In this document: in pieces, positions 41,170 through 53,156 of the stretch
Layout of the letters: each line of letters starts with the position of its first letter
How positions within the stretch are numbered: the first letter of the stretch is position 1
Source: Symbiodinium natans
Lineage: Eukaryota > Sar > Dinophyceae > Suessiales > Symbiodiniaceae
DNA: 56,000 nt
Assembly (NCBI GenBank): GCA_905221605.1
Contig: CAJNDS010002148.1
Coordinates: 406,046 to 462,045, forward strand
Direction: 5' to 3'
The notes under the pieces: generated by a model
What the model was told of the DNA's origin: nothing
The model's database searches: none
The model's input: the letters and a program-made list of their open reading frames with translations, nothing else
Translations under genes and position numbers: made by a program

Positions 41170-41838
41170 GAAGGGCAACGTCTGACCGTGACCGGGTGAA
41201 CGGGCTGACCGGATCCGGTTGACCGGATCCGGTCGGCCTGGCTGGCTGACCGGACTGACCTGACCGGCTGGCCGGACTGACCCGACCGGGCTGACCTGAC
41301 CGATCCGAGCGACCGCACTGACCTGACCGGGCTGACCTGACCGAACTGACCGACCTGACCGGGCGACCGGGCCGACCTGACCAGACTGACCTGACCGGGC
41401 TGACCTGACCGGGCTGACCTGACCGAACTGACCGAACCGGGCGACCGGACCGACCTGACCAGGCTGACCTGACCGGGCTGACCTGACCGAACTGACCGGA
41501 CCAGACTGACCTGACTGGGCTGACCTGACCGGGCTGACCTGACCGAACTGACCGACCTGACCGGGCGACCGGACCGACCTGACCAGGCTGACCTGACCGG
41601 GCTGACCTGACCGAACTGACCGACCTGACCGGCGACCGGGCCGACCTGACCAGACTGACCTGACCGGGCTGACCTGACCGAACTGACCGACCGACCTGAC
41701 CGGGCGACCGGACCGACCTGACCAGGCTGACCTGACCGGGCTGACCTGACCGAACTGACCGACCTGACGGGGCGACCGGGCCGACCTGACCAGACTGACC
41801 TGACCGGGCTGACCTGACCGAACTGACCGACCTGACCG
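41170..41838. repeat. CTGACCTGACCGGG satellite
   Basis: Short words CTGACCTGAC, CGAACTGACC and GGGCGACCGG arranged in higher-order units of roughly 70-130 bp. The same satellite appears reverse-complemented at 46095-46260, 46410-46560, 50640-50800 and 50955-51390. Confidence 0.95.
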
Positions 41839-41994
41839 GGGTACCAGAGTTAGTACTAATCTTCTTTATTTGCCAACGCCGTCATTCCAGACCTTCATTT
41901 TCCTTTTCGTCATAAGGCGGCACCGTGGTCTTTGCAGCATTCGCTGTTCCTGGATGAAGGAATATTGACAGCCACCCAAATGTTTTCCTACTTA
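41839..41994. repeat. Satellite-linked spacer, copy 1
   Basis: GTACCAGAGTTAGTACTAAT ... CCACCCAAATGTTTTCCTAC. Present inverted at 46262-46415 and 50798-50955, always bordered by the satellite. Confidence 0.95.
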
Positions 41995-41996
41995 AT

Positions 41997-42570
41997 TGCA
42001 AAGAGAATAGATGTTTCCCTATTAAATCCAAAGAAAACAAAGGTTTTGCTATTGAAATCCCAGAGCGAATAGAGATTTTCCCTGAAATTTCCGAGAAGAT
42101 AGATTTCCCTCATAAAGTGCAAAGGACAACAACGACAACAACGACAACAACGACGACAACGACAACAACGACGACAACGACAACAACGACGACAGCGACG
42201 ACAACGACGACGACAACAACGACAACGAACACGACAACGTTGCAAAGAGAATAGATGTTTCCTTATTAAATCCAAAGAAAACAAAGGTTTTGCTATTGAA
42301 ATCCCAAAGCGAATAGAGATTTTCCCTGACATTTCCGAGAAGATAGATTTCCCTCACAAAGTGCAAAGGAATTGAATATTTTATTTTAAAATACAAAGAA
42401 ATGAAAGGATTCCTATTAACGTACCAAGGAGACTTAGGTTTTTTCACTCAAAGGCAAGCGGGGGGTCGCAAAGAGAATAGATGTTTCCCGATCAAATCCA
42501 AAGAAAACAAAGGTTTTGCTATTGAAATCCCAAAGCGAATAGAGATTTTCCCTGATATTAACGTACCAAG
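41997..42570. repeat. 30-bp imperfect tandem repeat (10-codon period)
   Basis: Units of 30-31 bp of the form CAAAGAAAACAAAGGTTTTG CTATTGAAAT. Blocks at 41997-42123, 42241-42375 and 42468-42560, with (AACGAC)n between the first two. On the minus strand each unit encodes ten residues (LWDFNSKTFV, FFGFNRETSI). Also at 44478-44640, 45404-45610, 48596-48758 and 49522-49728. Confidence 0.85.
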
Positions 42571-42599
42571 GAGACTTAGGGGTTTTTTCCGTCAAAGGC

Positions 42600-42746
42600 A
42601 AGCGGGGGGGTTGGGGGGGGCTGCATGTGTATGCTTTGAAGCAAGCTTGTGCGGCTTCAAAAAAAGCGGCTTCAAAAAAAGCGGGGGGGTTGGGGGGGCG
42701 CAGCCGCCCCCATTTGCAAACATCATTTTCGCACGATATGTTATTA
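42600..42746. repeat. GCGGGGGGGTTGGGGGGGCG hairpin repeat
   Basis: G7TTG7 faces GCAGCCGCCCCCATTTGCAA, followed by TTCGCACGATA. Further copies near 44725, 44795, 45090, 45690, 45755, 48840, 48910, 49208, 49803, 49875 and 50183. Confidence 0.9.
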
Positions 42747-42837
42747 AAATAGTAGTAGTAGTAGTAGTAGCAGTAGTAGTAGTAGTAGTAGAAGTAGTAG
42801 GAAGAGGAGGAGGAGGGTTTAGGCTTTAGGGTTTAGG

Positions 42838-43180
42838 GTTTAGGGTTTAGGGTGTAGGGTTTAGGGATTTTTGGGGGCTGCGGTGGGAAGCAAAGGCCCA
42901 GGGGCCCTCCTATCCCTAGGGATTTTTTGGGGCTGCGGTGGGAAGCAAAAGCCAAAAGGCCATCCTATTGCTTAGGACTTTTTGGGCTGCGGTGGGAAGC
43001 AAAGGCCCAGAGGCCCTCCTATTTTTTGGGGTTTTTGGGGGCTGCGGTGGGAAGCAAAGGGTAGGGGCCCTCCTATCCCTTGGCATTTTTTGGGGCTGCG
43101 GTGGGAAGCAAAGGCCAAGAGGCCATCCTATTGCTTAGGACTTTTTGGGCTGCGGTGGGAAGCAAAGGCCCGGAGTCTAC
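42838..43180. repeat. GGCTGCGGTGGGAAGCAAAG tandem repeat
   Basis: About six 53-bp units containing GCGGTGGGAAGCAAAGGCC and CCTCCTATCCCTTGG. Further units at 43690-43820, 47045-47300 and 47808-47940, and inverted at 46615-46845. One frame gives LRWEAKAQRPSY repeats; no evidence of a gene. Confidence 0.9.
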
Positions 43181-43872
43181 TAGCCGACAAAACTATCCTA
43201 AGCCACAGTAATAGCATTTTTCGTCAAAGTGAGTTCTTGCAATTTCGGAAAAGAACGGCGGGGAGTCGTTTTGAAGCTCGAGAACTTATTTTGGGACAGG
43301 CTCGCCTCGCTGCCAGCTTTTGCGCGAAGCCGTTTCGGACCAAAAAGTAGGCTTTTTTCATAGATTCGCAAATTCTGAAATCACGCTGGCTCTGTACTTT
43401 TTTAGCCTAGAATCAGCAAAAACTGAAAACGTGCTCAAAAAATCCTACCGCGGACATAGTAAAAAATCGCAAAAATTGGCCAATTTTTGGGGCCCGTGTA
43501 GTATAAAATCAAATAAAAACGGTACGTGAGCATGCCTTGAGATGCAGGAGAAAAGAGTACCCAGAAACCGCAGTATCATTCCCAAAAAATGACAAAAACA
43601 CACCATACTCTCCTACGTCTCAATGCCGCACCCCAATTTATTTTGTTTTATTCTGCTTCCGCGTTGCTATAGTTGCAAAACTGGGTTTTTGGAGCTGCGG
43701 TGGGAAGCAAAGGCCCAGAGGCCCTCCTATCCCTTGGGATTCTTGTGGCTGCGGTGGGAAGCAAAGGCCGAGAGGCCATCCTATCGCTTAGGACTTTTTG
43801 GTCTGCGGTGGGAAGCAAACTAGCCGACAGAACTATCCTAAGCCACAGTGATAGCATTTTTCATCGAAGTGA

Positions 43873-43889
43873 GTTAAACAACAACAACG

Positions 43890-43947
<58 letters not shown>

Positions 43948-44340
43948 CGACCACAACAACGACCACAACAACGACCACAACAACGACCACAACAACGACC
44001 GCAACAACAACGACCACAACAACCAACGACCACAACAACAACAACAACAACCACCACCACCAAAACAACAACAACCAACAGCAACAACAGCAACAACAGC
44101 AACAACAACAACAACGACGACAACAACAACAACAACAACAACAACAGCAACAACAAGTACAACAAGTACATGAACAAGAACAATAACAAGAACAAGAGCA
44201 AGAACACGAACAATAAGAAGAACAAGAACAAGAACAACAACAATAACAATAACACGAACAATAACAAGAACAATAACAACAACAATAGCAGCAACAACAA
44301 CAACAACAAGCAGAAGAACAATAACCAGAACGATAACGAG

Positions 44341-44387
<47 letters not shown>

Positions 44388-44463
44388 CCACAACCACAAC
44401 CACCACCACAGCAACAACAACAACAACAACAACCACCACCACCACAACAACAACAACAACGAG
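43873..44463. repeat. (AAC)n microsatellite, 590 bp
   Basis: AAC with ACC, GAC, AAG and CAG variants. Produces poly-Asn/Thr ORFs on + and Leu- or Val-only ORFs of up to 243 codons on minus; none is a gene. Second copy 47991-48581. Confidence 0.97.
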
Positions 44464-44867
44464 TAGTACATGAACAATACTAAGGTTTTGCTATTGAAAT
44501 CCCAAAGCGAATAGAGATTTTCCCTGAAATTTTCGAGAAGATAGATTTCCTTCATAAAGTGCAAAGGAAATGAAGATTTTAATTTTAAAATACAAAGAAA
44601 AGAAAAGGATTCCTATTAACGTACCAAGGAGACTTAGTTTTTTTCCGTCAAAGGCAAGCAGGGGGGTTGGGGGGGCTGCGTGTGTATGCTTTGAAGCAAG
44701 CTTGTGCGGCTTCAAAAAAATGCGGGGGGGTTGGGGAGGCGCAGCCGCCCCCATTTGCAAACATCATTTTCGCACGATAGGTTATTAAAAAGCGGGGGGG
44801 TTGGGGGGGGGCGCAGCCCCCCCATTTGCAAACACCATTCTCGCACGATAGGTTTATAGAAATGTTT

Positions 44868-44982
44868 GTAGTAGTATAGTCGTCGTCGTTGTCGTGGTCG
44901 TCGTACTAGCAATAGTAGCAGTACTAGCAGTAGTAGCAGCAGCAGCAGTAGCAGTAGCAGTAGCAGTAGCAGTAGCAGTAGC

Positions 44983-45056
<74 letters not shown>

Positions 45057-45060
45057 GAGG
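44868..45060. repeat. (TAG)n/(CAG TAG)n microsatellite
   Basis: GTC, then AGTAGC, then pure TAG units. Similar tracts at 45830-46045, 48986-49178, 49946-50150 and 50472-50568, and inverted at 46905-47012. Confidence 0.95.
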
Positions 45061-45368
45061 AGGAAGTTTCGCACGATAGGTTATGAAAAAGCGGGGGGGT
45101 TGGGGGGGGCGCAGCCCCCCCCATTTGCAAACACCATTCTCGCACGATAGGTTCTTTAATATGTATGCGCTCCGGAGCCGCCGCCTCGCTGCCAGCCTTT
45201 GTGCGAAGCCCGTTTCGGACGAAAATATAGGCTTTTTTCATAGATTCGCAAAAGTCTGAAATCACGGAACAATAAGAAGAACAAGAACAACAACAACAAC
45301 AACAACAGCAACAACAGCAACAACGACAACGACAAAGACAACGACAAAGACAACGACAAAGACAACGA

Positions 45369-45400
<32 letters not shown>

Positions 45401-45950
45401 TTGCAAACAGAATAGATGTTTCCCTATTAAATCCAAAGAAAACAAAGGTTTTGCTATTGAAATCCCAAAGCGAATAGAGATTTTCCCTGAAATTTCCGAG
45501 AAGATAGATTTCCCTCATAAAGTGCAAAGGAAATGAAGATTTTAATTTAAAATACAAAGAAAAGAAAAGGATTCCTATTAACGTACCAAGGAGACTTAGT
45601 TTTTTTTCCGTCAAAGGCAAGCGGGGGGGTTGGGGGGGCTGCATGTGTATGCTTTGAAGCAAGCTTGTGCGGCTTCAAAAAAAGCGGGGGGGTTGGGGAG
45701 GCGCAGCCGCCCCCATTTGCAAACATCATTTTCGCACGATAGGTTATTAAAAAGCGGGGGGGTTGGGGGGGGCGCAGCCCCCCCCATTTGCAAACACCAT
45801 TCTCGCACGATAGGTTTATAGAAATGTTTGTAGTAGTATAGTCGTCGTCGTTGTCGTCGTCGTCGTACTAGCAATAGTAGCAGTACTAGCAGTAGTAGCA
45901 GCAGCAGCAGTAGCAGTAGCAGTAGCAGTCGCAGTAGCAGTAGCAGTAGC

Positions 45951-46044
<94 letters not shown>

Positions 46045-46094
46045 TAGGAAGAGGAGGAGGAGGAGGAGGAGGAGGGAGGAGGAGGAGTATTGGT

Positions 46095-46570
46095 AGGCAA
46101 GGCGAGTCAAGGTCATCAGGTCGGTCCTGTCGCACAGTCGGGTCAGGTCGGTCCGGTCACCCATCAAGTCAATCCGGTTACCTGGCCAGGTCAGTCGGGG
46201 TCAGGTCGGTCCGGTCGCCCGGTCAGGTCGGTCAGGTCGGTCAGTTCGGTCAGGTCAAGTAGGAAAACATTTGGGTGGCTGTCAATATTCCTTCATCCAG
46301 GAACGGCGAATGCTGCAAAGACCACGGTGCCGCCTTATGACGAAAAGAAAAACGAAGGTCTGGAATGACGGCGTTGGCAAATAAAGAAGATTAGTACTAA
46401 CTCTGGTACCCCGGTCAGGTCGGTCAGTTCGGTCAGGTCAGCCCGGTCAGGTCAGTCCGGTCAGGTCAGTCGGTCAGCCCGGTCAGGTCGGCCCGGTTGT
46501 CCGGTCAGGTCAGCCAGGTTGTCCGGTCGGGTCAGTCCCTTCTTGTCCTGATCAGTCAAGGTCCACTTGC
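46095..46570. repeat. Inverted satellite and spacer
   Basis: GGTCAGGTCGGTCCGGTC satellite around the spacer 46262-46415; reverse complement of 41170-41994. Confidence 0.93.
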
Positions 46571-46609
46571 CCTGACCGGGTGACCGGACTGAACGGACGA
46601 CCCCGCAGC

Positions 46610-46903
46610 CTCAAGAAATGCCAAGGGATAGGAGGGCCCCTGGCCTTTGCTTCCCACCGCAGCCCCCAAAAACCCCAAAAGATAGGAGGGCCTCTGGGCC
46701 TTTGCTTCCCACCGCAGCCCAAAAAGTCCTAAGCAATAGGATGGCCTCTTGGCTTTTGCTTCCCACCGCAGCCCCAAAAAATCCCTAGGGATAGGAGGGC
46801 CCCTGGGCCTTTGCTTCCCACCGCAGCCCCCAAAAATCCCTAAACCCTACACCCTAAACCCTAAACCCTAACCCCCAAAGCCTAAACCCTCCTCCTCCTC
46901 TTC

Positions 46904-46966
<63 letters not shown>

Positions 46967-47013
46967 TTACTACTACTGCTACTGCTACTGCTACTACTAC
47001 TACTACTACTATT
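46610..47013. repeat. Inverted copy of 42735-43095
   Basis: CCTTTGCTTCCCACCGCAGC units, a CCCTAAA patch (46843-46890) and (CTA)n mirror the (TAG)n, TTTAGGG patch and 53-bp units at the left end of copy 1. Confidence 0.9.
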
Positions 47014-47018
47014 TTAAG

Positions 47019-48007
47019 GGGCCCTCCTATCCCTTGACATTTCTTGGGGCTGCGGTGGGAAGCAAAGGCCAAGAGGCCATCCTATTGCTTAGGACTTTTT
47101 GGGCTGCAGTGGGAAGCAAAGGCCCAGAGGCCCTCCTATTTTTTGGGATTCTTGGGGGCTGCGGTGGGAAGCAAAGGGTAGGGGCCCTCCTATCCCTTGG
47201 CATTTTTTGGGGCTGCGGTGGGAAGCAAAGGCCAAGAGGCCATCCTATTGCTTAGGACTTTTTGGGCTGCGGTGGGAAGCAAAGGCCCGGAGTCTACTAG
47301 CCGACAAAACTATCCTAAGCCACAGTAATAGCATTTTTCGTCAAAGTGAGTTCTTGCAATTTCGGAAAAGAACGGCGGGGAGTCGTTTTGAAGCTCGAGA
47401 ACTTATTTTGGGACAGGCTCGCCTCGCTGCCAGCTTTTGCGCGAAGCCGTTTCGGACCAAAAAGTAGGCTTTTTTCATAGATTCGCAAGTTCTGAAATCA
47501 CGCTGGCTCTGTACTTTTTTAGCCTAGAATCAGCAAAAACTGAAAACGTGCTCAAAAAATCCTACCGCGGACATAGTAAAAAATCGCCAAAATTGGCCAA
47601 TTTTTGGGGCCCGTGTAGTATAAAATCAAATAAAAAACGGTACGTGAGCATGCCTTGAGATGCAGGAGAAAAGAGTACCCAGAAACCGCGGTATCATTCC
47701 CAAAAAATGACAAAAACACACCATACTCTCCTACGTCTCAATGCCGCGCCCCAATTTATTTTGTTTTATTCTGCTTCCGCGCTGCTATAGTTGCAAAACT
47801 GGAGTTTTGGAGCTGCGGTGGGAAGCAAAGGCCCAGAGGCCCTCCTATCCCTTGGGATTCTTGTGGCTGCGGTGGGAAGCAAAGGCCGAGAGGCCATCCT
47901 ATCGCTTAGGACTTTTTGGTCTGCGGTGGGAAGCAAACTAGCCGACAGAACTATCCTAAGCCACAGTGATAGCATTTTTCATCGAAGTGAGTTAAACAAC
48001 AACAACG

Positions 48008-48065
<58 letters not shown>

Positions 48066-48458
48066 CGACCACAACAACGACCACAACAACGACCACAACA
48101 ACGACCACAACAACGACCGCAACAACAACGACCACAACAACCAACGACCACAACAACAACAACAACAACCACCACCACCAAAACAACAACAACCAACAGC
48201 AACAACAGCAACAACAGCAACAACAACAACAACGACGACAACAACAACAACAACAACAACAACAGCAACAACAAGTACAACAAGTACATGAACAAGAACA
48301 ATAACAAGAACAAGAGCAAGAACACGAACAATAAGAAGAACAAGAACAAGAACAACAACAATAACAATAACACGAACAATAACAAGAACAATAACAACAA
48401 CAATAGCAGCAACAACAACAACAACAAGCAGAAGAACAATAACCAGAACGATAACGAG

Positions 48459-48505
<47 letters not shown>

Positions 48506-49112
48506 CCACAACCACAACCACCACCACAGCAACAACAACAACAACAACAACCACCACCACCACAACAACAACAACAACGAGTAGTACATGAACAATACTA
48601 AGGTTTTGCTATTGAAATCCCAAAGCGAATAGAGATTTTCCCTGAAATTTTCGAGAAGATAGATTTCCTTCATAAAGTGCAAAGGAAATGAAGATTTTAA
48701 TTTTAAAATACAAAGAAAAGAAAAGGATTCCTATTAACGTACCAAGGAGACTTAGTTTTTTTCCGTCAAAGGCAAGCAGGGGGGTTGGGGGGGCTGCGTG
48801 TGTATGCTTTGAAGCAAGCTTGTGCGGCTTCAAAAAAATGCGGGGGGGTTGGGGAGGCGCAGCCGCCCCCATTTGCAAACATCATTTTCGCACGATAGGT
48901 TATTAAAAAGCGGGGGGGTTGGGGGGGGGCGCAGCCCCCCCATTTGCAAACACCATTCTCGCACGATAGGTTTATAGAAATGTTTGTAGTAGTATAGTCG
49001 TCGTCGTTGTCGTGGTCGTCGTACTAGCAATAGTAGCAGTACTAGCAGTAGTAGCAGCAGCAGCAGTAGCAGTAGCAGTAGCAGTAGCAGTAGCAGTAGC
49101 AGTAGCAGTAGC

Positions 49113-49177
<65 letters not shown>

Positions 49178-49486
49178 GAGGAAGTTTCGCACGATAGGTT
49201 GTGAAAAAGCGGGGGGGTTGGGGGGGGCGCAGCCCCCCCCATTTGCAAACACCATTCTCGCACGATAGGTTCTTTAATATGTATGCGCTCCGGAGCCGCC
49301 GCCTCGCTGCCAGCCTTTGTGCGAAGCCCGTTTCGGACGAAAATATAGGCTTTTTTCATAGATTCGCAAAAGTCTGAAATCACGGAACAATAAGAAGAAC
49401 AAGAACAACAACAACAACAACAACAGCAACAACAGCAACAACGACAACGACAAAGACAACGACAAAGACAACGACAAAGACAACGA

Positions 49487-49518
<32 letters not shown>

Positions 49519-50070
49519 TTGCAAACAGAATAGATGTTTCCCTATTAAATCCAAAGAAAACAAAGGTTTTGCTATTGAAATCCCAAAGCGAATAGAGATT
49601 TTCCCTGAAATTTCCGAGAAGATAGATTTCCCTCATAAAGTGCAAAGGAAATGAAGATTTTAATTTAAAATACAAAGAAAAGAAAAGGATTCCTATTAAC
49701 GTACCAAGGAGACTTAGTTTTTTTTCCGTCAAAGGCAAGCGGGGGGGTTGGGGGGGCTGCATGTGTATGCTTTGAAGCAAGCTTGTGCGGCTTCAAAAAA
49801 AGCGGGGGGGTTGGGGAGGCGCAGCCGCCCCCGTTTGCAAACATCATTTTCGCACGATAGGTTATTAAAAAGCGGGGGGGTTGGGGGGGGCGCAGCCCCC
49901 CCCATTTGCTCCATTCTCGCACGATAGGTTTATAGAAATGTTTGTAGTAGTATAGTCGTCGTCGTTGTCGTCGTCGTCGTACTAGCAATAGTAGCAGTAC
50001 TAGCAGTAGTAGCAGCAGCAGCAGTAGCAGTAGCAGTAGCAGTAGCAGTAGCAGTAGCAGTAGCAGTAGC

Positions 50071-50150
<80 letters not shown>

Positions 50151-50155
50151 GAGGA
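47019..50155. repeat. Duplicated segment, copy 2
   Basis: Second copy of 42901-46083, with few substitutions and small indels, mostly in microsatellites; a short deletion at 49909 (CATTTGCTCCATTC). A third partial copy of the right end follows at 50155-50640. Confidence 0.93.
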
Positions 50156-50493
50156 AGTTTCGCACGATAGGTTATGAAAAAGCGGGGGGGTTGGGGGGGG
50201 CGCAGCCCCCCCCATTTGCAAACACCATTCTCGCACGATAGGTTCTTTAATATGTATACGCTCCGGAGCCGCCGCCTCGCTGCCAGCTTTTGTGCGAAGC
50301 CCGTTTCGGACGAAAATATAGGCTTTTTTCATAGATTCGCAAAAGTCTGAAATCACGCTGACTCTGTACTTTTTTAGCTTAGAATCAGCAAAAACTCAAA
50401 ATCTGCACAAAAAGTCCTACCGCGGACATAGTAAAAAATCGCAAAAATTGACCTATTTTTGGGGCCCGTGTAGTAGTAGTAGTTGTTGTTGTT

Positions 50494-50568
<75 letters not shown>

Positions 50569-50639
50569 ATAGGAAGAGGAGGAGGAGGAGGAGGAGGAGG
50601 AGGAGGAGGGAGGAGGAGGAGTATTGGTAGGCAAGGCGA

Positions 50640-51390
50640 GTCAAGGTCAGTCAGCCCATCAGGTCGGTCCTGTCGCACAGTCGGGTCAGGTCGGTCCGGT
50701 CACCCATCAAGTCAATCCGGTTACCTGGCCAGGTCAGTCGGGGTCAGGTCGGTCCGGTCGCCCGGTCAGGTCGGTCAGGTCGGTCAGTTCGGTCAGGTCA
50801 AGTAGGAAAACATTTGGGTGGCTGTCAATATTCCTTCATCCAGGAACGGCGAATGCTGCAAAGACCACGGTGCCGCCTTATGACGAAAATAAAAACGAAG
50901 GTCTGGAATGACGGCGTTGGCAAATAAAGAAGATTAGTACTAACTCTGGTACCCCGGTCAGGTCGGTCAGTTCGGTCAGGTCAGCCCGGTCAGGTCAGCC
51001 TGGTCAGGTCGGTCCGGTCGCCCGGTCAGGTCGGTCAGTTCGGTCAGGTCAGCCCGGTCAGGTCAGCCCGGTCAGTCTGGTCAGGTCGGTCCGGTCGCCC
51101 GGTCAGGTCGGTCAGGTCAGCTCAGGTCGGCCCGGTCAGGTCAGTCCGGTCGCCCGGTCAGGTCGGTCAGTTCGGTCAGGTCAGCCCGGTCAGGTCAGTC
51201 CCGTCAGGTCAGTCGGTCAGCCCGGTCAGGTCGGCCCGGTTGTCCGGTCGGGTCAGTCCCTGATCAGTCAAGGTCCACTTGCCCTGACCGGGTGACCGGA
51301 CTGAACAGACGACCGGGCTGACCGGGTGACCGGACGAAACGGGTGACCGGGCGACCGGGGGGGGCCCGGTCACGGTCCGGTCGTCCGGTC
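50640..51390. repeat. Right-hand satellite block
   Basis: GGTCAGGTCGGTCAGTTCGG satellite with spacer copy 3 (50798-50955), ending in GGGGGGGCCCGGTC at about 51366. Confidence 0.93.
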
Positions 51391-51465
51391 GACACCATGC
51401 TCGGGTTTTGGGTTTTAGGGTTAAGCGTTTCGGGTTTAGGGTTTTAGGGTTTTAGGGTTTCCCTA

Positions 51466-51662
51466 AACCCTAAATCCGAAACCCTAAACCCTAAACCCTA
51501 AACCCTAAACCCCAAACCCCAAACCCCAAGCCCCAAACCCTAAACCCTAAACCCCAAACCCCAAACCCCAAACCCCAAACCCTAACCCTAAACCCTAAAC
51601 CCCAAACCCTAAACCCTAAACCCTAAACCCTAAACCCTAAACCCTAAACCCTAAACCCTAAC
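51466..51662. repeat. CCCTAAA/CCCCAAA array
   Basis: C-rich array with patches of CCCCAAA variants. Confidence 0.94.
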
Positions 51663-51679
51663 TTAGGGCTAAGCCTCAA

Positions 51680-51771
51680 GTGCTCAATTCGCCAGGCCCC
51701 CGTGCATGGCCCCGAGCGGCGAACAGCCAAGGACGGATCAGCCTATACCTGGCCGCCCGGCCCGGTTTCGG
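51680..51771 (+). CDS. Candidate exon, unidentified gene
   Basis: VLNSPGPRAWPRAANSQGRI, SLYLAARP; donor GTTTCGGGTTTAGGG. C-rich array before, G-rich after. Confidence 0.5.
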
Positions 51772-52034
51772 GTTTAGGGTGGCTTTTTCTATATATATAT
51801 ATATATGTGAGGGTTTAGGGTTTAGGGCTAGGGTTTCGGGTTTATGGATTTTGGGTTGTAGAGTCCAGGGTTTAGGGTTGGGGGCTTAGGGTTCAGGCTG
51901 CAGGGTCTAGGGTCCAGGGTTTAGGGGTAGGGTGCAGTGTAGGGTGTAGGCTGTAGGGTTTCAGTTCAATTGTGTTTCTGTGGCGGTTGTGCAATTGATG
52001 AAAGGAGGATACATGGACACTGATGGGACAGAAG

Positions 52035-52116
52035 CCTAAACCCCTAAACCCTAAACCCTAAACCCTAAACCCTAAACCCTAAACCCTAAACCCTAAACCC
52101 TAAACCCTAAACCCTG
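52035..52116. repeat. CCCTAAA array
   Basis: Eleven C-rich units. A further possible island at 52170-52240 (GVRGLWGAEDAPSRHYC, TGA) follows. Confidence 0.93.
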
Positions 52117-52677
52117 AACCTTATATTTTGGGGGTTGCGGTTTAGGGTATATGTACCGTTTGACATCGCGGCGGCAGGATGGGGGTGCGAGGACTTTGGG
52201 GGGCTGAGGATGCCCCCTCAAGGCACTACTGCTGAACTTTAAAGGAAGGTTACGGGTTTATAGGGTTTAGGCTTTAGGGTTTAGGGTTTAGGGTTTAGGG
52301 TTTTAGGACGCCCAGCCCCCCTCAGAAATCGAAAGCCTCGAGCAGACCCCCTCAACCCTGAACTGCAAATCCAAAAATTGAATTCCTGCCTCCCGCCCCC
52401 TAAACCCAAAACGTAAACCTTTCTCATCCTGACAACTAACCCCTAAACCCTAAACCCCACTCCCTAAACCCTATAGACCCTAAACCTGGGTGGCGCCCAG
52501 TGGTAATCTTCTTCCTTACAGGGGCAATATAGGTGTGATCCTTTTTTCGGGGGTTCTTAAGCAAATAGTAGTTCTTAAGCAAATAGTAGTTGAGCACTAG
52601 ACTCTAAACGTTGGACCGCGACCACCCTGAACCCGAAACCCGAAACCCTAAACCCTAAACCCTAAACCCCCTAAACG

Positions 52678-52794
52678 CCTCTTTGCGCTTCAAACCAAAG
52701 GTCTGAGTTTCTGGACTACTATGGGGAGCGCGCCGAGAGAGAGTGGCGCCAAGCTGGGAGAGCAACGCCAGGGGCTTGGGTGGCGGGGGTATAA
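52678..52794 (+). CDS. Candidate terminal exon, unidentified gene
   Basis: Frame PLCASNQRSEFLDYYGERAE, REWRQAGRATPGAWVAGV, TAA at 52792-52794. Strong GC-rich third positions from GAGTTTCTGG on. The exact start is unclear (AAAG at 52700 could be the acceptor). Confidence 0.6.
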   Translation, partial: PLCASNQRSEFLDYYGERAEREWRQAGRATPGAWVAGV

Positions 52795-52976
52795 TAGCCC
52801 CTACATACCTTACATAGTCCCTACATACCGAAGTAAATAACCCCTGAGGTCCCTTGTAAGTAGGGTTTAGGGATTTAGGGTTTAGGGTTTCGGGTGGCGA
52901 GGTTGTGCGGGGGAGGGGGGGGGGGGGGGGGGGGGGGGAGGGGGATGGGGGGGGGGGGGTTGGGGTTTAGGGTTGT

Positions 52977-53087
52977 AACTTGGGATGTCCCCCTTTAGGC
53001 TAACAGTCCTTAATCGTGATTCTAGTACCCCCCCCATTGTAATCCCAATCCAGGACTGTTGGTACAAGGGGGAACCTCCCAAGTTGT
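52977..53087. repeat. Foldback element, CTTGGGAGGTTCCCCCTTG family
   Basis: ACTTGGGATGTCCCCCTTTA ... CAAGGGGGAACCTCCCAAGT, with a second stem AACAGTCCTTAATCG / CCAGGACTGTTGG. Confidence 0.88.
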
Positions 53088-53156
53088 GGGTTCAGGGTTT
53101 CAAGGCTTCGAGGGTAGGAGGCTGATAGGGTTTCGAGTGCCGGGAGGGGTTTTAGG

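Larger units (their letters stand above)
42901..46083. repeat. Duplicated segment, copy 1
   Basis: Collinear and nearly identical with 47019-50155 (offset 4117-4118). Contains the 53-bp units, unique filler (43180-43690), (AAC)n, the 30-bp repeat, hairpin repeats and (TAG)n. The unusual filler has poly-A/T words only; no gene. Confidence 0.93.

Noticed and set aside
43833-44564. Long Leu/Val/Asn/Thr ORFs (up to 243 codons) in all frames, repeated at 47951-48682
   Set aside because: They are translations of the (AAC)n tract; every frame is open because the repeat lacks stops. No start context, domain or codon bias.
44712-46135. Leu-, Tyr-, Thr- and Val-repeat ORFs over the TAG tracts (also 48830-50680)
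   Set aside because: Direct products of (TAG)n on the minus strand or frame-shifted readings; not genes.
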